A program made the translations under genes and the position numbers. From Chlorops oryzae (lineage: Eukaryota > Arthropoda > Insecta > Diptera > Chloropidae), in assembly GCA_020466095.1 (NCBI GenBank), contig CM035807.1:106345227-106409226 (forward strand): DNA of 64,000 nucleotides, given 5' to 3'. Below, in pieces: positions 22,901 to 35,375 of this stretch (positions within the stretch are counted from its first letter, which is position 1; every line of letters starts with the position of its first letter). A model generated the notes under the pieces. That model was not told where the DNA came from. It made no database searches and worked only from the letters and a program-made list of their open reading frames with translations.

Positions 22901-24384
22901 ACAAATTTTTGGTGTGATAACTTAAATATTGATTCGGCGCCTATTGCTAAGATTAATAAGGCTGATAGTTTATCATATTTCGGGTATTAATTTTCTGACC
23001 GGTTTTTATACCGGGATCTTAAGTGAGATAATTTTTCTTCTTTTGGGGAAAGACATTATAGAAATTCCCCAGCGTTTTTGCAATAGTTCCGACTAAACTA
23101 AACTAAACTAAACTATAAACTGATGTCATATTTCAATAAATTTCACTTCTTAAAAGTGCATCAAGGACGATTGTGATTGTTTATTTTGGGTACAAAATTC
23201 AAAAAGTTTAAAGCCTCAATTTTCTGTGATATCGTTTTGGGTGCTTCCATCTAGACGATTTGAAAAGTTTGCGGAATAGTTTGTCAGTTGAAGTTTATGC
23301 AAAAAGTTAATTATGTTGTTTCCAAGGGAAACGTATTCTCCTTTTGCTGCTTTTGCTGCTTATAAACACAACAATCTGTGCGCTTTATAATGCACTTTTC
23401 AACGCTCGGAGACCCCAAATCCCTTTCAAGAAAACTTGCTTTGCTTTTGTGAATTAATTCCATGGAAAATGGGAAAATAAAATTGTGTTGATAATTCCCT
23501 GCAAGAGCACGTAAAGCAGCAGCAGCAGCAAAGGCAGTAGCAGCAGCTGTAATGAATAAAAACTTTTGAAAAGAATTTTCTTATTTCGCTTATTTTTTAT
23601 TCTATTCTATTTTATTTAATTTTTTTTTCGTTCGTTCTTATTTTTGTAATTTCGTTGCTTTTTGTGTATACTTTCACGATAAAACGTTGAGGAATAGTAT
23701 CATCCAACGCAGTCGAGAGATAATATTTGTAGAAGAAATTTGCAAGAAGCGGCAAGGGAATGCACAAGTAATTAGTTTGTCCGATTAGCATAGCTGATTG
23801 TACTGGCTGATCTATCTGAAAAATGCAAATATAAAAAAAAAAAGTGGGAGGAGATAAAATGAATTTAGCGCAAAAGAGCAGAAGAATTATTTGAAGAGTA
23901 GAACATGGAGTTTAATGACTGGGTGCAGGAATTTTCAACACTTCCAAACATATACAAGCAATTTCAATCAACTGCGCTTTCTATTGTAACTGGTTTCATA
24001 TGTTTGCATGTGTTGAATTTGTAGGAATTTCTGCATTATTGGAAATCACATTATTTGACGTTCTAAAAGTCATCGTAAAATAACCAAATGGGAACGTGCG
24101 AGAATTTATGACTATTCTATTTGGCATAAAAGGGTTAGTGCAATTTTTTATTCCAATAAAATGATGACCAGCAAAAAGGGTTGATTTCTCAGAAACCTAC
24201 AATGTATGCGGCTTAAAATGTATGAAATTGAACGGCTTAAGCATACATTTATAGCATCATTTAAGTCCCCCTAAATGAGGAATAATTTAACCCAACTTCA
24301 ACGTATTCGATCGGTTTTATAAAAGCCGAAGAAATCAGTTTATTTCATTTTCAACATATGTATGTGGCATCCAAAAATAAACTA
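19958..24384. other. long noncoding stretch
   Basis: Contents seen: C-rich CACTCCCACTC block (20536-20590) that leaves three frames open by composition; GGCGGC run (20843-20861) next to a GGACAGGCCA tandem; TGTGTATGTG run near 21220-21245; CTG run 21310-21325; ACTAA tandem (23087-23112); CAG runs (23517-23550). No supported gene or interspersed element. Confidence 0.45.
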
Positions 24385-24610
24385 CCCTGTAGGAAATGTC
24401 AATACTGAATCTATACTCTTTTTCTACTGACCGCGTCAACGTCACTACTGACCAGTTATACCCGCCGCAATGCTTTGCCCTATTGACATTTTATCATTGA
24501 GTGGGCATTGCATGTCAACAATTGTCCGAAGAAATATTGACGAACTATTGACGAGGGAACCATTATGAAGGCATTTATTTTAGTACGTCAATAGCAAGAT
24601 CCATTCGCGC

Positions 24611-24686
24611 GCCTATGGTGGCACAATGCGTTGAGTGCTTGGCTTGAGCTCTGAAGATCGCGGGTTCAAATCTCGCGCGAGCACTA
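24611..24686 (+). other. tRNA-like module D1
   Basis: A-box-like TGGCACAATGCGTTGAGTGC, anticodon-loop-like CTTGAGC (TGA at the anticodon position), then a well-formed T-arm GCGGGTTCAAATCTCGC with five pairs. A poly-T run follows (about 24690-24705), as after a Pol III terminator. Acceptor pairing is weak. Confidence 0.65.
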
Positions 24687-24999
24687 GATTTTTTGTTTTT
24701 TTTTTTGTTTATTTTATTATTTATTTACTTTTTTAAAAGTAATTAATAGTTTAGAAACCAAAAAGTTTTGAGGAAAAATATTTATGGTAACAAATTAAAA
24801 ATTTTTTCAATTCAAGACATGATTTTTTGAAAAACTTTTATGCATATAATTTGTTTTTTCATCCTTAAGCGTAGGAATTATTTTATATTTAATTATTTTT
24901 AAATTAGTTTTCATAACAGAAATGCATTGACCTTTAGCCGGAAGAATAACTTAAATTATTTTTATAAATCAACTATTACCCGCTTTTTTAAATTTTCAT

Positions 25000-25080
25000 C
25001 CGCCTTCGCTGTGGTTTGAACCGGGAACCTTCAGAGTGCTGGGCGAGAACGCATGCTCTCTATGGTATTGAGGCCTCTGA
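25000..25080 (-). other. tRNA-like module D2
   Basis: Minus strand: ATAGAGAGCATGCG in the A-box position, then CTCGCCCAGCACTCTGAAGG, then B-box TTCCCGGTTCAAACCAC. It is closely related to A2 around the TCTGAA-GG-YCCGGTT core. Confidence 0.55.
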
Positions 25081-25277
25081 GTTGTGTCCATCAAATATGT
25101 TAAATGAATGAAATCTAGCTGTGAAATCTCGTTGATTGTTTCTATCGCATTCACTGCAGCAAAAACTCACAAAAATTAAAAAAAATAGACTTCTTGTTGA
25201 CATGGTCGACAGAGATGAACTATACCTATTGACTTATTGTAGACATTGGGTCATGTGCCGACAGGCTTCCTGCAGGG

Positions 25278-28200
25278 TACATACAACCGAACTATGTACA
25301 TCTTCCCCCCAACCGAAATTGTTCGTAGAAGTTGTAAAAATCTGTAAAAATATTCTTCAGAGTCCATTTAAGTTTCATGTTTTACGCCTGTGTAAAGCCG
25401 TCATCATGTGAATACCCCCCGCCTCAAACCTTGAAAGCACCTTTCCGTTTGTGCATTTGTCTGGCGCAAGGGTTTTTTTGTTTTTGGTTTTTTATTTCAT
25501 TTTTTCTTTTTTTCATTTTTTTTTTTTGGAATTCCACTCACGTATGGAAATAGTATTTTGATACCCCGTGTATAATGGGATTTGTTTATTGCTATCATTT
25601 GGCGAAACTTTGTGTTTGAAAGAAAGCAGACGGAAGTCGAGCGCTCGAACGAGGACTGTGAAGAGGACCAGGAGGAGGACGAGTATGGGAACGGGAGGTC
25701 GTGGAATGCACATGAAGCTGAATTGCAACAATGTTAGTCCGTCGTTTCGCATGATGGGAGTTCGTTTTGGGGTCGGTTATGTGTTTAGAGAGTGGCAGCA
25801 GCAATGAAAAGGAAACGTAGCTATAGACAGGAAAGGGAAGGAGACGAGATAAAATGATACGGAATTTTGTTTTGTTTTTGTTTTTTTTTGTCCTCCTTTC
25901 GTTTTCGAAAAAATCCTATTTATAGACAGTGGGAGGCCCAACTTAAATGCCATCGTCGGGGTTAATCCTGCCATTGTCATCGCTGTCATCATCTTCAGGA
26001 GCATCAGGTATGCACAGCAAGTGGCTAATGGCAAGACACACGTGATACGGTAATGCAATATTGACAACTTTTCGTGTGCCATAAAGTACGGAATATGATA
26101 CACATAAAGCCATGGTGGTGGAACGTTGGGAGCTTTCCCCCAAACTAATCGAAAATTCGTTTCAAAATGGCAACATTAGAGTGTGTGCCACCCACCCTAG
26201 GAAAATATCTATATCCATACCTACACTAATACCCATACCCACTGTGAGAACGTATCAAATCTCTGGCTTTACGTAGCCACTTAAACTTTTTCACACTTTT
26301 GGCATTGAAATGCGACACTCCCAATGCGGTCCTCGGAATGCATCGTGAAAGGTCGGTCGGTCGGTCGGTCGTAAGGGTCGGGTCTAAGTGTGCTTGCCTT
26401 TGTGGAATTTATTTTCATTGTCACATTTTTCATCGTTCTTTGGTGGAAGAATTTTATGACGAAAGAATCTTCACAGAGTTCGGGAGGCGAGACACGCAGC
26501 ACCACCTGAGCCTTTTGAATAAGATATTAAAGTCGCTACAGGAAGTCATCGTACCATTTTGGTTTTTTTTTTTTTTTTTTTTTGCCTTTTTCCTTCGTTT
26601 TTTGGGGGAGATACTTCTCAAGTGAAGAGAACACATTGTCGCATCCAAATCTCATTTGAGTTATGGCCGCAATTATCGCTTTCGCTTTGTTGTGCTTAAA
26701 TCTTTGAGGTGGATTCCAGAACACTTGAAGAGAAACTGTTTTTCGTCTTGTCCTAAGCCATGCAGACATTTGCTGAAAAGTTGTTGATGACTCGGTTGAT
26801 CCGGCGATTATGATTTTTCTTTCTTACCACCCTTAGGTGAATTTCTTTAGTTCGTTTTTAATATCGCCATGTCCTGTGGCTTGCCTTCTTCCCTTCTTTG
26901 AGACCAGCGAGCAGTGGTTGAAACGTGAGCGGAATTATTTAGCAAAACAAAGGGAGACGTTCTAGCCGGGAAGGTGATATGAAGAGTCCTAGTTGATGCA
27001 TTAAGTCATCGGTTTAATGATGATGTGAATTAAAATTAATGCCGAAATGGATTCATTACACTGAGTTTCTCGGATTGTAATGATAAATCCGTAGAATGGA
27101 GTGGAAGAGATTAAAGAAAGAAAAAAACACAAGGACTTTGTCATTAATTACGAAAGGTTTCAACGAAGATTAAGGATTGTAGATTTCTTAAACTGCTGTT
27201 TCGTATTCAATATGGATAGATATATGAAAGCGAATTTCTTTGAATTTTTTTTTATTCCATTTCATGAGCCATTACTTCTATTGAAAACATTTTTATTCGA
27301 ATTTTTTTATTTATTTTTATTTTTTATTTTTTTATATTTTTTTTTTTTCGAGTTTCTAAAGCAATTTGCATGCAAGTGGCTTCTTGTGCTTTCGCTTTTT
27401 CATAAAATACGGTCATAACAGCTGACGTAAATCGTTTCTCCCAAGGACATTTCGGTTAAAATTACTACCGTCGACATGCCTCATTGAAAACCACATTAGC
27501 GTTTACCATGAGCGCGAACCAGAGCCTAGGCTCACCGTATACCACAGACCACGCCCTCGACCTCGACGACGATGGGATAATGCTGTTGTTCCAAGCGTTC
27601 TTCAATTACGTTCATAATGGCTGCCAGCAGAATTATCTCATTAAACGTAAATGAGGCACGATGTTATTGGCATAGAGCATTGTTGTTGTTGCAGCGCTCC
27701 CACTACATCGCATCCACTCCACTCCGACTCGACTCGACTCCACTCTAACTGAATTTACCGCAACGCTACGCCCCTCAATTCGAGCGTTCGCGTTCGCGTT
27801 ACCCATTCTCCGGTAGATGAAGTGCTATTTATTTGAAAAGACCCACAATATTTTTCAAAAATTTTTTTCCCTATTTGAAAATAGATTTTAAAATTCTGCT
27901 CACACGTAGAGAGCGCCTCATACCAATGGCCCGAAAATATGGCGCACGTCTCTCCTTGAAATCCGAATGTCTCTTCTACTTTCGACTTTACGCTTCCGCA
28001 TCCGCCTGCGTGAAAACCAAATCCATCCGTAACGCACTTGCTTCGACGCGTGTTTTTCAAATTCACAACTCGTCGTCCTCATGATTGTCGTTCGCGTCGT
28101 TATTGCAAGTAATCTTAATCCTGTTGCTTTTCTTTTCGTTGCCGCCGCCGCCGCCGCCGCTTTGGTTGTTGTCGTTCTTCTGTTTTGTGTGTGTTTGATG

Positions 28201-30097
28201 GCAGGATATCTGATTGTTTTTTGACTTCCTCTCTAAAGGTCTTAGAAATGAAATTTTGCCAACGGAAAATGCGTGTTTTAATGGGCCCAAATATGCTTAA
28301 AACAATCTGCAGGACCTCTGCGCGGCGAACACCTAAATTGCTTTACTTTCGCAACATATGTGCGAGCAGCATACCCATGAAGGGTTTTTATTATTACGCG
28401 AGTATCCTGCCATTTTTGTGAATTTACTACATGTTGACATATTCATTTCGTCCTTTTATATGTTAAATGTTGACAACCATATCGTCGTAAAACCCCAACA
28501 CCACCACCACCACCACCAGCCGCCGCCGCCAGCCAAATGAGAGCGTCATTTTTCGCTTAAGCTCGAACAATTTCGAAAATGTACTGGTGTGGCATACTAA
28601 ATGCCTCCATTGGCGACATCCATTTCGCTTATAATTACCGAAGAGCCATCGTGAAAAGACTAACGGCTAAAGCCAATAGTAGGGGTATTTCGTACCGTTC
28701 AAGGATGCACGGCTCTTTTGTTCTCCATAGTTTGGTAATATGTACATACATACGTATGAATGGCGGTAAAGCGATTTTCTATGCCGGCATTATTGGCATG
28801 TTTACAAGTTATGTTAATTTGAAATCTATTACAAGAGGATTTTCTAGATTATGTTGTGATCAATTCCATCGTATATCGTGGTTTCGGCATGAAAGGAATT
28901 CACTTCACTTCAGTCAGTCAGTTGTTGTGTGTGATGGCATTTTGATGAGTCTGATGGTGAAATTTTTGGGCATTTTCGTATTCAATTTAATGCACTCCGG
29001 CGCATATTTACTCCATAAAAGAGAGTGAGAGTCATTTTCGAAGCTAATTTCCCTTGAAAAAGTTCAAGTCAAGTCAATGGTACGGTGTTGTTCCAGGTGT
29101 TCCATATGGTCTAGACGTGATATTCAAATGATATTCGGATGATGCGATATTCCATTCGCCCATGCATCAGCGGCAGTAGCAGCAGCTGCATTTAACATCA
29201 ATCGAGTCGCACTTTTGCTAATGTTAACCGCAAATGGTCGTTGCTCATCAGCATCTCAGGATCCGAGCGTGAACTTTGTGATGGTACATTATTTTTCAGC
29301 TCAGGCAGGAGTCCAAAAAGTTAAAGAAAAGAAAACATTTCAAATAGCCAGATTAAAAGGAGCAGGGGCGGCGGCGGCGACGGCCACGCATCATAACGCA
29401 GGCAGGTTCCCTTTTCCGCATTCGATGCTCTAATAGAATGAACAGCACCCGAAATTCATTCAAACTAACAGATTTCGCTAACAACGCCAAAGTTGGAACA
29501 ACGTTCGGCGTGGAAGCGAACGAGCGACGAACAGAAGCTTATAAGAATCAAAGCATCGCTGGCGCGACCGTAGAGAGCACAAGGCGCACATAACGTTGCA
29601 TTGCATTGGATCGCAATGTTCACCGCATGTCTGGCATACTTAATTTATTTATTTTATGCAAATGTAGGATAATGTATCTGCGACCGCAGGATATACAATA
29701 GCAACAACAATAGCAACAACAACAACAACACAACAACACCATAATATAGAAGGTGGACGAGCGAAAGAACTTTTTCGTACAATCAGTTCAAGTACCACAA
29801 CGGGTTACGATGCGCCACAGTGGGTTACAGTCGATAAAATCGTGGAAAAATTATTGTCCTGACTTACAGTAGCCACCACTGAAAATGACTCATTTATCAA
29901 CCGATTTTAATTTTTTTTTTACGGCAATAGAAATTCAAAGGAATGCTCTTTCGATATATATAAACAACGAAGTTACAGCTTGGTAAGTGAGTCAATGTCC
30001 TCAATAACTGTTATTGGTCCATATTTCGGAATCAAGAGCCAATCTAAAAAAAAACCGTTGCAATATTTCAGCTCAGCACGCCAAATTACGTCAAATA
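25278..30097. other. long noncoding stretch
   Basis: Contents seen: CGGTCGGTCGGT tandem (26350-26371); poly-T (26560-26583); GAC/TCGAC-type short repeats near 27725-27745; GCC run (28141-28160); CACCAC run (28499-28518); GGCGGC run (29366-29378); CAA run (29700-29738). A 149-residue frame at 28579-29028 has no recognisable family. Nothing here is called a gene. Confidence 0.45.
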
Positions 30098-30614
30098 GCA
30101 TGTTTCCACATAGTGCATTAACTATATGCATTAAAGTTAACGCATATAGTTAATCACTGTCGTTTCCACTTGCTGACTGTGCATTAACTAATCAGCTGAT
30201 TTCGTCAGAAGCTGCTGTAAAAAAAGTGAAAAATACCCCTTTCTTATATTTTGCTAGATATAAACGGATATATGGATATATTACAATCTTCATTTGATTT
30301 CAATGTGTGAAAGAGCTTAAATATTTTTACTTATTCCTTGGACTTTCCATTTTCAATTTGATTTTTATTTCAGCGGTTCTTTTGATTTGACAGAACGGTT
30401 GTTATTTTACGTACTTTTCTATTCAGGGGTGCAATTTTTCGTAACATTTGCAAGCAAGTCCAAATGCAACCATGCTGTTTTATCTGCGTTAAATTTTAAT
30501 GCATGCATTATTGAGGTGATTAACTTGACATTTTTGTATGGGTAATCACATTTTTAATCATGCGTTAACGAGTTAATGCAGGTAATTGAGTTAATGCACT
30601 ATGTGGAAACATGC
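30098..30614. mobile_element. 517-bp MITE with TA target duplication
   Basis: The termini GCATGTTTCCACATAGTGCA (30098) and its perfect complement (ending 30614) extend to 25 bases. TA flanks each end (30096-30097, 30615-30616). TTAATGCA motifs recur inside both ends (30113, 30130, 30178, 30498, 30574, 30590). Near the left end a secondary foldback TAACTATATGCATTAA…GCATATAGTTAA is present. No ORF. The TA flank suggests Tc1/mariner-type mobilisation, though other TA-targeting families are possible. Confidence 0.85.
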
Positions 30615-30724
30615 TAAAAAACAACTTTCACTTTCTCAGATCCAAAACCGTGTATACTTGTGTAATTAGTCGGATATCTTTTTTTTTTTGTTAAATAACG
30701 AATTTAAGTCGGGTTGGAACAGAT

Positions 30725-31088
30725 TGGACTAGGTTTTTTGTTTTATATACTCCGGGTTAATTTTATCCCACCACACCACTTTTAAGGCAGTTTTAAGGTC
30801 TTCTACATTAGTAATATAATGTTTTTGGATTTGAACTTCTAATTTTTGCCAAATATTCTCTTAAGTGTTGAGATTGGATGACTGTGGAGGCGTCTGAAGC
30901 AATCTGAGACAATTTTATAGTAACCATTTCTTGACGATTCCAGAAGTATGATCAGGTTCATTATCTTGGTAGATTTGAAATGTCTCTGCTATGCCTAACT
31001 TCTGCGCGCTTTGGATAAAAATTTTTCGTAATATTTTCGAATATTATGCCATAACTAAATTTCCATCAATCAGCCATAGATTACCCAT
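30725..31088 (-). pseudogene. Tc1-like transposase fragment, degenerate
   Basis: Reading the minus strand from about 31085: GNLWLIDGNLVM, then …KLGIAETFQIYQDNEPDHT (30945-30990), then TPPQSSNLNT-stop-ENIWQKLEVQI (about 30845-30885), then …ITNVEDLKTALKVVWWDKI. This follows the C-terminal half of Tc1/Bari-type DDE transposases, where QDNDPKHT and SPDLNPIEHLW carry the second and third catalytic residues. The second D and the final E are still visible, but at least three in-frame stops interrupt the reading. The N-terminal half was not recovered; sequence up to 31395 may be its remnant. Confidence 0.75.
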
Positions 31089-34000
31089 CCGAGGTCCCGA
31101 CCGAGGTCAGCCTAAAATTTCATGAAAATTTCGCGAAAAATTTTATGATTTCAAAGCATTGTTTTGGGATTTTCTTAACAAATCCTAGAAGGTATTGAAG
31201 GTAACCCAACTGTTTTTTTTTTTTACTCATTTCTCCGTCAATCTCTGTACCATATCTTGTCTGGGGACTTAAAAATAATAACAGGTCAAAAAAACAAAGT
31301 TCGAAAAATAAGTCAATTTGTCCCCATTGTACATCCACAGTATAGCGGATGCTGCTGCTTGAGTATTTGGTAGAAGAACTGCCCACGGCATACAACTCTG
31401 GAATAGAAATGCTAGAACAAACTTATAAAAAAAAAAAAAACACGACCCTTAGTCTATAGATGGAATTTATAGCAAAAAAGCAACAATACCAACAAAACCA
31501 TTCACGACGAGGCTGACTATGGAACGCCCATATTTGTACCGCTTTTAACCCTACCATCTCTTTGTTGGAGAATATCTCTGTTATATTTTCACGCGCTCCA
31601 TCGACTTTTGAATGGTCGGTGTATGTAGATAGTTACCTACGGCATTAAAATCGTTGGAGTCACAAGTGTACTCCATAGCGCAGTACCGGATGTGGTTGCG
31701 TTGGCCGGGGGTTTTGGTTTTCTTCCTCAGTGGTAGCAGACCATTATGGAGGCAACTATTACTATTGCTGATTCCCACCATCGCCGCCGTTATCATCCGT
31801 TGCTCTCTCCGCGCTGCTCTTCTCCTCCTTTCATTGTTCCGTTCTGCTCCCGATGTTATTGAGCATTTTAAAATTTTACTACTCCATTGCACCACCGTTT
31901 GGTTTTTATGCAAAGTAGTTTTCGGTAAAATTTTTCGCTCCTTTAATGGCTGCGTCGATCCTGTGTGTCGTCCATGCGTCCATGAGTATTTGGCTCTCGA
32001 GCTGTGGGAATTTCGCAGCGCTTCACTGTGGTTTTTCTAATTAAAAATGGTTTTTACGTTGCATGACAGCCGTAAATAGTTCCACCCAAAAGAGCACACT
32101 CGACTTCCGTGCCGTTCTGTTCCGTTACCGTTACGTTTCGTTTCGTTCCGTCTGATCCCATCCGTTCGGCTCGTTTCGCTTCGCTTCGGTTCGGCTTAGT
32201 GACTAAATTGATGCTATGGACTTTCAAACTCCTTTCAACCATTTATTCAAGGCATTTGATGATGGTATGCTATTATATCCTCGGATTGGAAGAACTTCGG
32301 TGGCGCAACTTAATTCAGCTCGTTTAGCACTTTTCGCAGTTATCGAACGATTTAATTATAATTTCCATTTCATGAGCATTCCCTGTCGTTGGATAATTGA
32401 AAAGTGCGCTCAATAAAATCGAATAGCAAGGAAAAGGATTTTAATGATTTTGCGTATCGTTTTTTTTTTGCCGCTCTTTTCAATGAGAAGAATGCACTTG
32501 AGGTGTTCTTCGTATAGAAATATTGAAAGGTACCTACTCAAATATGGCTTGTGAATTTCATCGCATTCAGGAGTTTATTTCTTTTTATTACCTTGAAGGA
32601 GTTCTATTGTTCCATTGTACGTGGGAAGGAATGAGAAGCGAAATTTTATATGTAAAAGCTATTAAAACAATGGCCTGACGCTTAAGAAATTTCTTCTCTT
32701 ATTCACTTTTATTATCACCGTGGTCGGTCGGTGATGTAGTAATAGCATAACTGCTTTTGGAGTCCGAATTTTTTGCGGCTTTGACTTAAACAGTGTTAAA
32801 GTTGGCTAGCATCGCGAGAAAGAGAAGTCGCTATTTTGCCCAAGAATATCCCCGGTCATTTGAGAAATCCTACTAAGGATTCGGTTATCAACCGTAGGAT
32901 CTGTTTAAGATTAGTTGGAAAAAAAGAATCCCAATGCTCCTTTTAGGGTAATCATATCATCTTTTCAAAACTAATGAAAAAGACGAAGATCAGAAATATA
33001 TCCTTGATGTCTCTTTTAAGAGGTCAAGGAGTACCTAAATGGTAAATACCTTACACATTTCATAACATAATGTAAAAAGTTGGAACCTTTTTTTGCCCCT
33101 TATCTTTAAGTTGTCCAATTCAGTAGATAAGCGGTCTCTAATTTAAACTATCTATCTTTTATGACAGCTGCTGCTGACCCATAAAAGGAGCCTTGCAAAA
33201 TAAAACGATATGCTCAATTTCCTCTTAACAATCGCTCTTTAATCCCACGATTATTCTCACTCTGTCTCTTTCTCTCTCATTTTCTCGCTCCCATTCTGTC
33301 TCCCTCTGGATTTTGTTTTTTAAATAAAACTTTATTTCATTGATCCAGCCAACCTACGTCGATTACGATTTATTCAACTAGCTGGCCCTAAAAGTATGCT
33401 TCACTAAGCATCTCATCGCCAAGTACATTTATTTATTTCCTATTCAGAGTCTTATTTTTTCGCTTTTCCCAAGCAATTTATGTTGTATTTCCGTCGCATA
33501 TGTTGCTTTTACTTTTGGTTTCCATGCTTCGACCTTTTTTGCGGTTCTTTTTTAATTTTTTTTTTTTTTTTTTTTAGTCGAATGCTTTATTTTCTACTAC
33601 GTGCTATTGTATCGTACTTTTGCTTTCACTTCAATTGTTCAATTTCCTTTCAGCCATATTTATTATTGTATTTTTTTCCAATATTTTTGTGTTTTCTTTT
33701 TTTGTTCTTTATTTTCTTCAATAAAAATTTAAAATATTCAACCAATATTTTTGCTTCCAATTTTTTATTTCATTCGCCACTTCCTTCTTTTGTTATGCTT
33801 TTATTTATTTGCCGCTTCATTGCGTTTGAGTTTACAAGCACTTCCTGCAGAGAGAGAGAGTTGATTTCTTAAATGCTAAGTTTTTCACAATTACCCATTT
33901 CACAGTTTATGGATATGCAAAGTTGGGTCTTCTGCTCAATTGATTTCTCATGTCTTTAAAATGATGTTTTTTTGCTGCATAGTTTTGCGGGTGTGACAGA

Positions 34001-34484
34001 AAAGATTGGAAGAATAATAATGAAGACATAAAAGGCAAATATTTACATATATGGAAGATTAGGTGTAATTTCATTGGAATGGCATTTAGGGGCATTTTCG
34101 GGGGTTAAATCCTCCACCAAAATACCAGATTTCACAAAAGGAATCAAGAAATTAGTCTTAAGTGCCTAAAACGCCTCCCGGAATAATTTTCTGCTTACGT
34201 GCCTGATGTCATCCTAAATAATTACTTATAAGCATAAAATTAGAGTCTAATCAATATATTAGTTTTTTTAAAGGATAAATTCATACTTAATCTTTTCAAA
34301 ACATTCTTAATCCATTGCGTTATTTGACTTCAAATGTAAAAGGTTTGAAATAGGAAGGTCGTTGGTCCTTTCCTTGATGTTCAGACTGAAATATTTTTAA
34401 GTTTTACGAGCTTTAATTCTGTTTGATTTGGAATTTCATTGAGCAGGGTTTCTTCAAATGGTTTTAAAACATTAAGTTTTTACA
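31089..34484. other. noncoding stretch, nothing recognised
   Basis: It holds an A run (31425-31440), a GTTCCGTTACCG-type near-repeat block (32105-32200), a CTCT patch (33256-33290), poly-T (33548-33576) and a GAGA run (33849-33861). A 128-residue hydrophobic frame near 31654-32040 opens without an ATG and matches nothing I know. Confidence 0.45.
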
Positions 34485-34640
34485 GGACATTGGATTTTAT
34501 TTCTATCATCGTGAGTATCTTGTTATTACAGGGAATTAAATGGGGATAGTATTTGCCCTACTCTTTACCTGTAGTTTAGTTAATTTTTTGAGGAATTTTC
34601 TATAATCGGAAGTACCAATACATTAGCAGACCAATAACGA
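34485..34640 (+). repeat. dispersed repeat family H, left half (split by element C)
   Basis: TTATTACAGGGAATTAAAT … TTTTCTATAATCGGAAGTAC … CATTAGCAGACCAATAACGA matches the reverse complement of 37380-37545. Homology then resumes beyond element C at 35606. Confidence 0.75.
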
Positions 34641-34974
34641 CCCTGCAGTAATTGAGACTCACCCCCTACTCACCTATGGTGCACCTCAAAAAGACTACAA
34701 CTAGTCCCCACATAATTTACTCTTACATGCATTCAACTCACCTCTTTAACATGGGGCCTACATTAAAAAGAGAGTAGTGCATGTAAGACTCACCCATGGT
34801 GAGACGTTTTGGGTGAGTTGGAGGTCAATTGACGATTTTGTTTATTTATGGAAAAAATTTTTTTTTAATATTTGTTTTATTTTTTTCTTCTTGTTTTTAC
34901 TTTGTTTATTTTTTGTTTTTATGTTCTTAAATTTTTTTTTGTTTAAACATTAGTTATGTTTTTTTAATTTTCTC

Positions 34975-35045
34975 GTCTCGAACGAACCTCGAACCGCTGA
35001 TCTCTGGGTTGGTAAGTCTGCGTCTTAACCATTACGCTAAACAAG
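34975..35045 (-). other. tRNA-like module C1
   Basis: Minus strand: TAGCGTAATGGTTAAGACGC fits an A-box, followed by CTTACCAACCCAGAGATC as a degenerate anticodon arm, then GCGGTTCGAGGTTCG with a B-box-like GGTTCGAG. Confidence 0.65.
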
Positions 35046-35300
35046 GAAATTTAATATGTTGATCAAAATGCTGACTTGAGTTTTTGGTGCTCAAATTATT
35101 GTGAAATAAAATTGAATTTTTCATAGCAAAAATTTTTCAATTGAAAAATTAATACTTTAAAAAAAATTTAATTATGAAAAAATACTTACATATTAAAGAA
35201 AAAATTTTGTATTTTTCAAAACTAACTAATAAAAAAAATTAATTAAAATATGAACATAAAAAAAAACTCTAGGCAATAGAGAAGAAAAAAAAATTTCCAA

Positions 35301-35375
35301 CCGAGCCAGGGATCGAACCTCGACCTGCGTGGTTGCTGAGAGAGAGTCTTACCCTTTACGCTAATCAACTCTTGA
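35301..35375 (-). other. tRNA-like module C2
   Basis: Minus strand: TTAGCGTAAAGGGTAAGACT (A-box region), CTCTCAGCAACCACGCAG arm, and GGTCGAGGTTCGATCCCTGG with a canonical B-box GGTTCGATCCC. It shares the TTAGCGTAA start with C1 256 bases away, so the two modules are probably duplicates. Confidence 0.68.

Larger units (their letters stand above)
24385..25277. mobile_element. element D: CCCTGYAGGAA-TIR element with two tRNA-like modules
   Basis: Left end CCCTGTAGGAAATGTCAATA (24385). Right end, in reverse, CCCTGCAGGAAGCCTGTCGG (from 25277). Eleven terminal bases match with one difference, and TAC flanks both ends (24382-24384 and 25278-25280), a possible 3-bp target duplication. TGTCAATA/TATTGAC motifs recur in the subterminal parts (24399, 24480, 24534, 24544, 24580, 25228). 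Two convergent tRNA-like modules enclose ~310 bases of AT-rich DNA. No ORF. Same terminus class as element C. Confidence 0.7.

Noticed and set aside
28579..29028. 149-residue open frame
   Set aside because: Starts at an ATG but has no recognisable domain, no repeat or splice context and no supporting neighbour; one such frame is expected by chance in 64 kb.
31654..32040. 128-residue hydrophobic frame with a 110-residue frame on the other strand
   Set aside because: No ATG at the plus-strand start and no family match; both strands are open because of local GC-richer composition.
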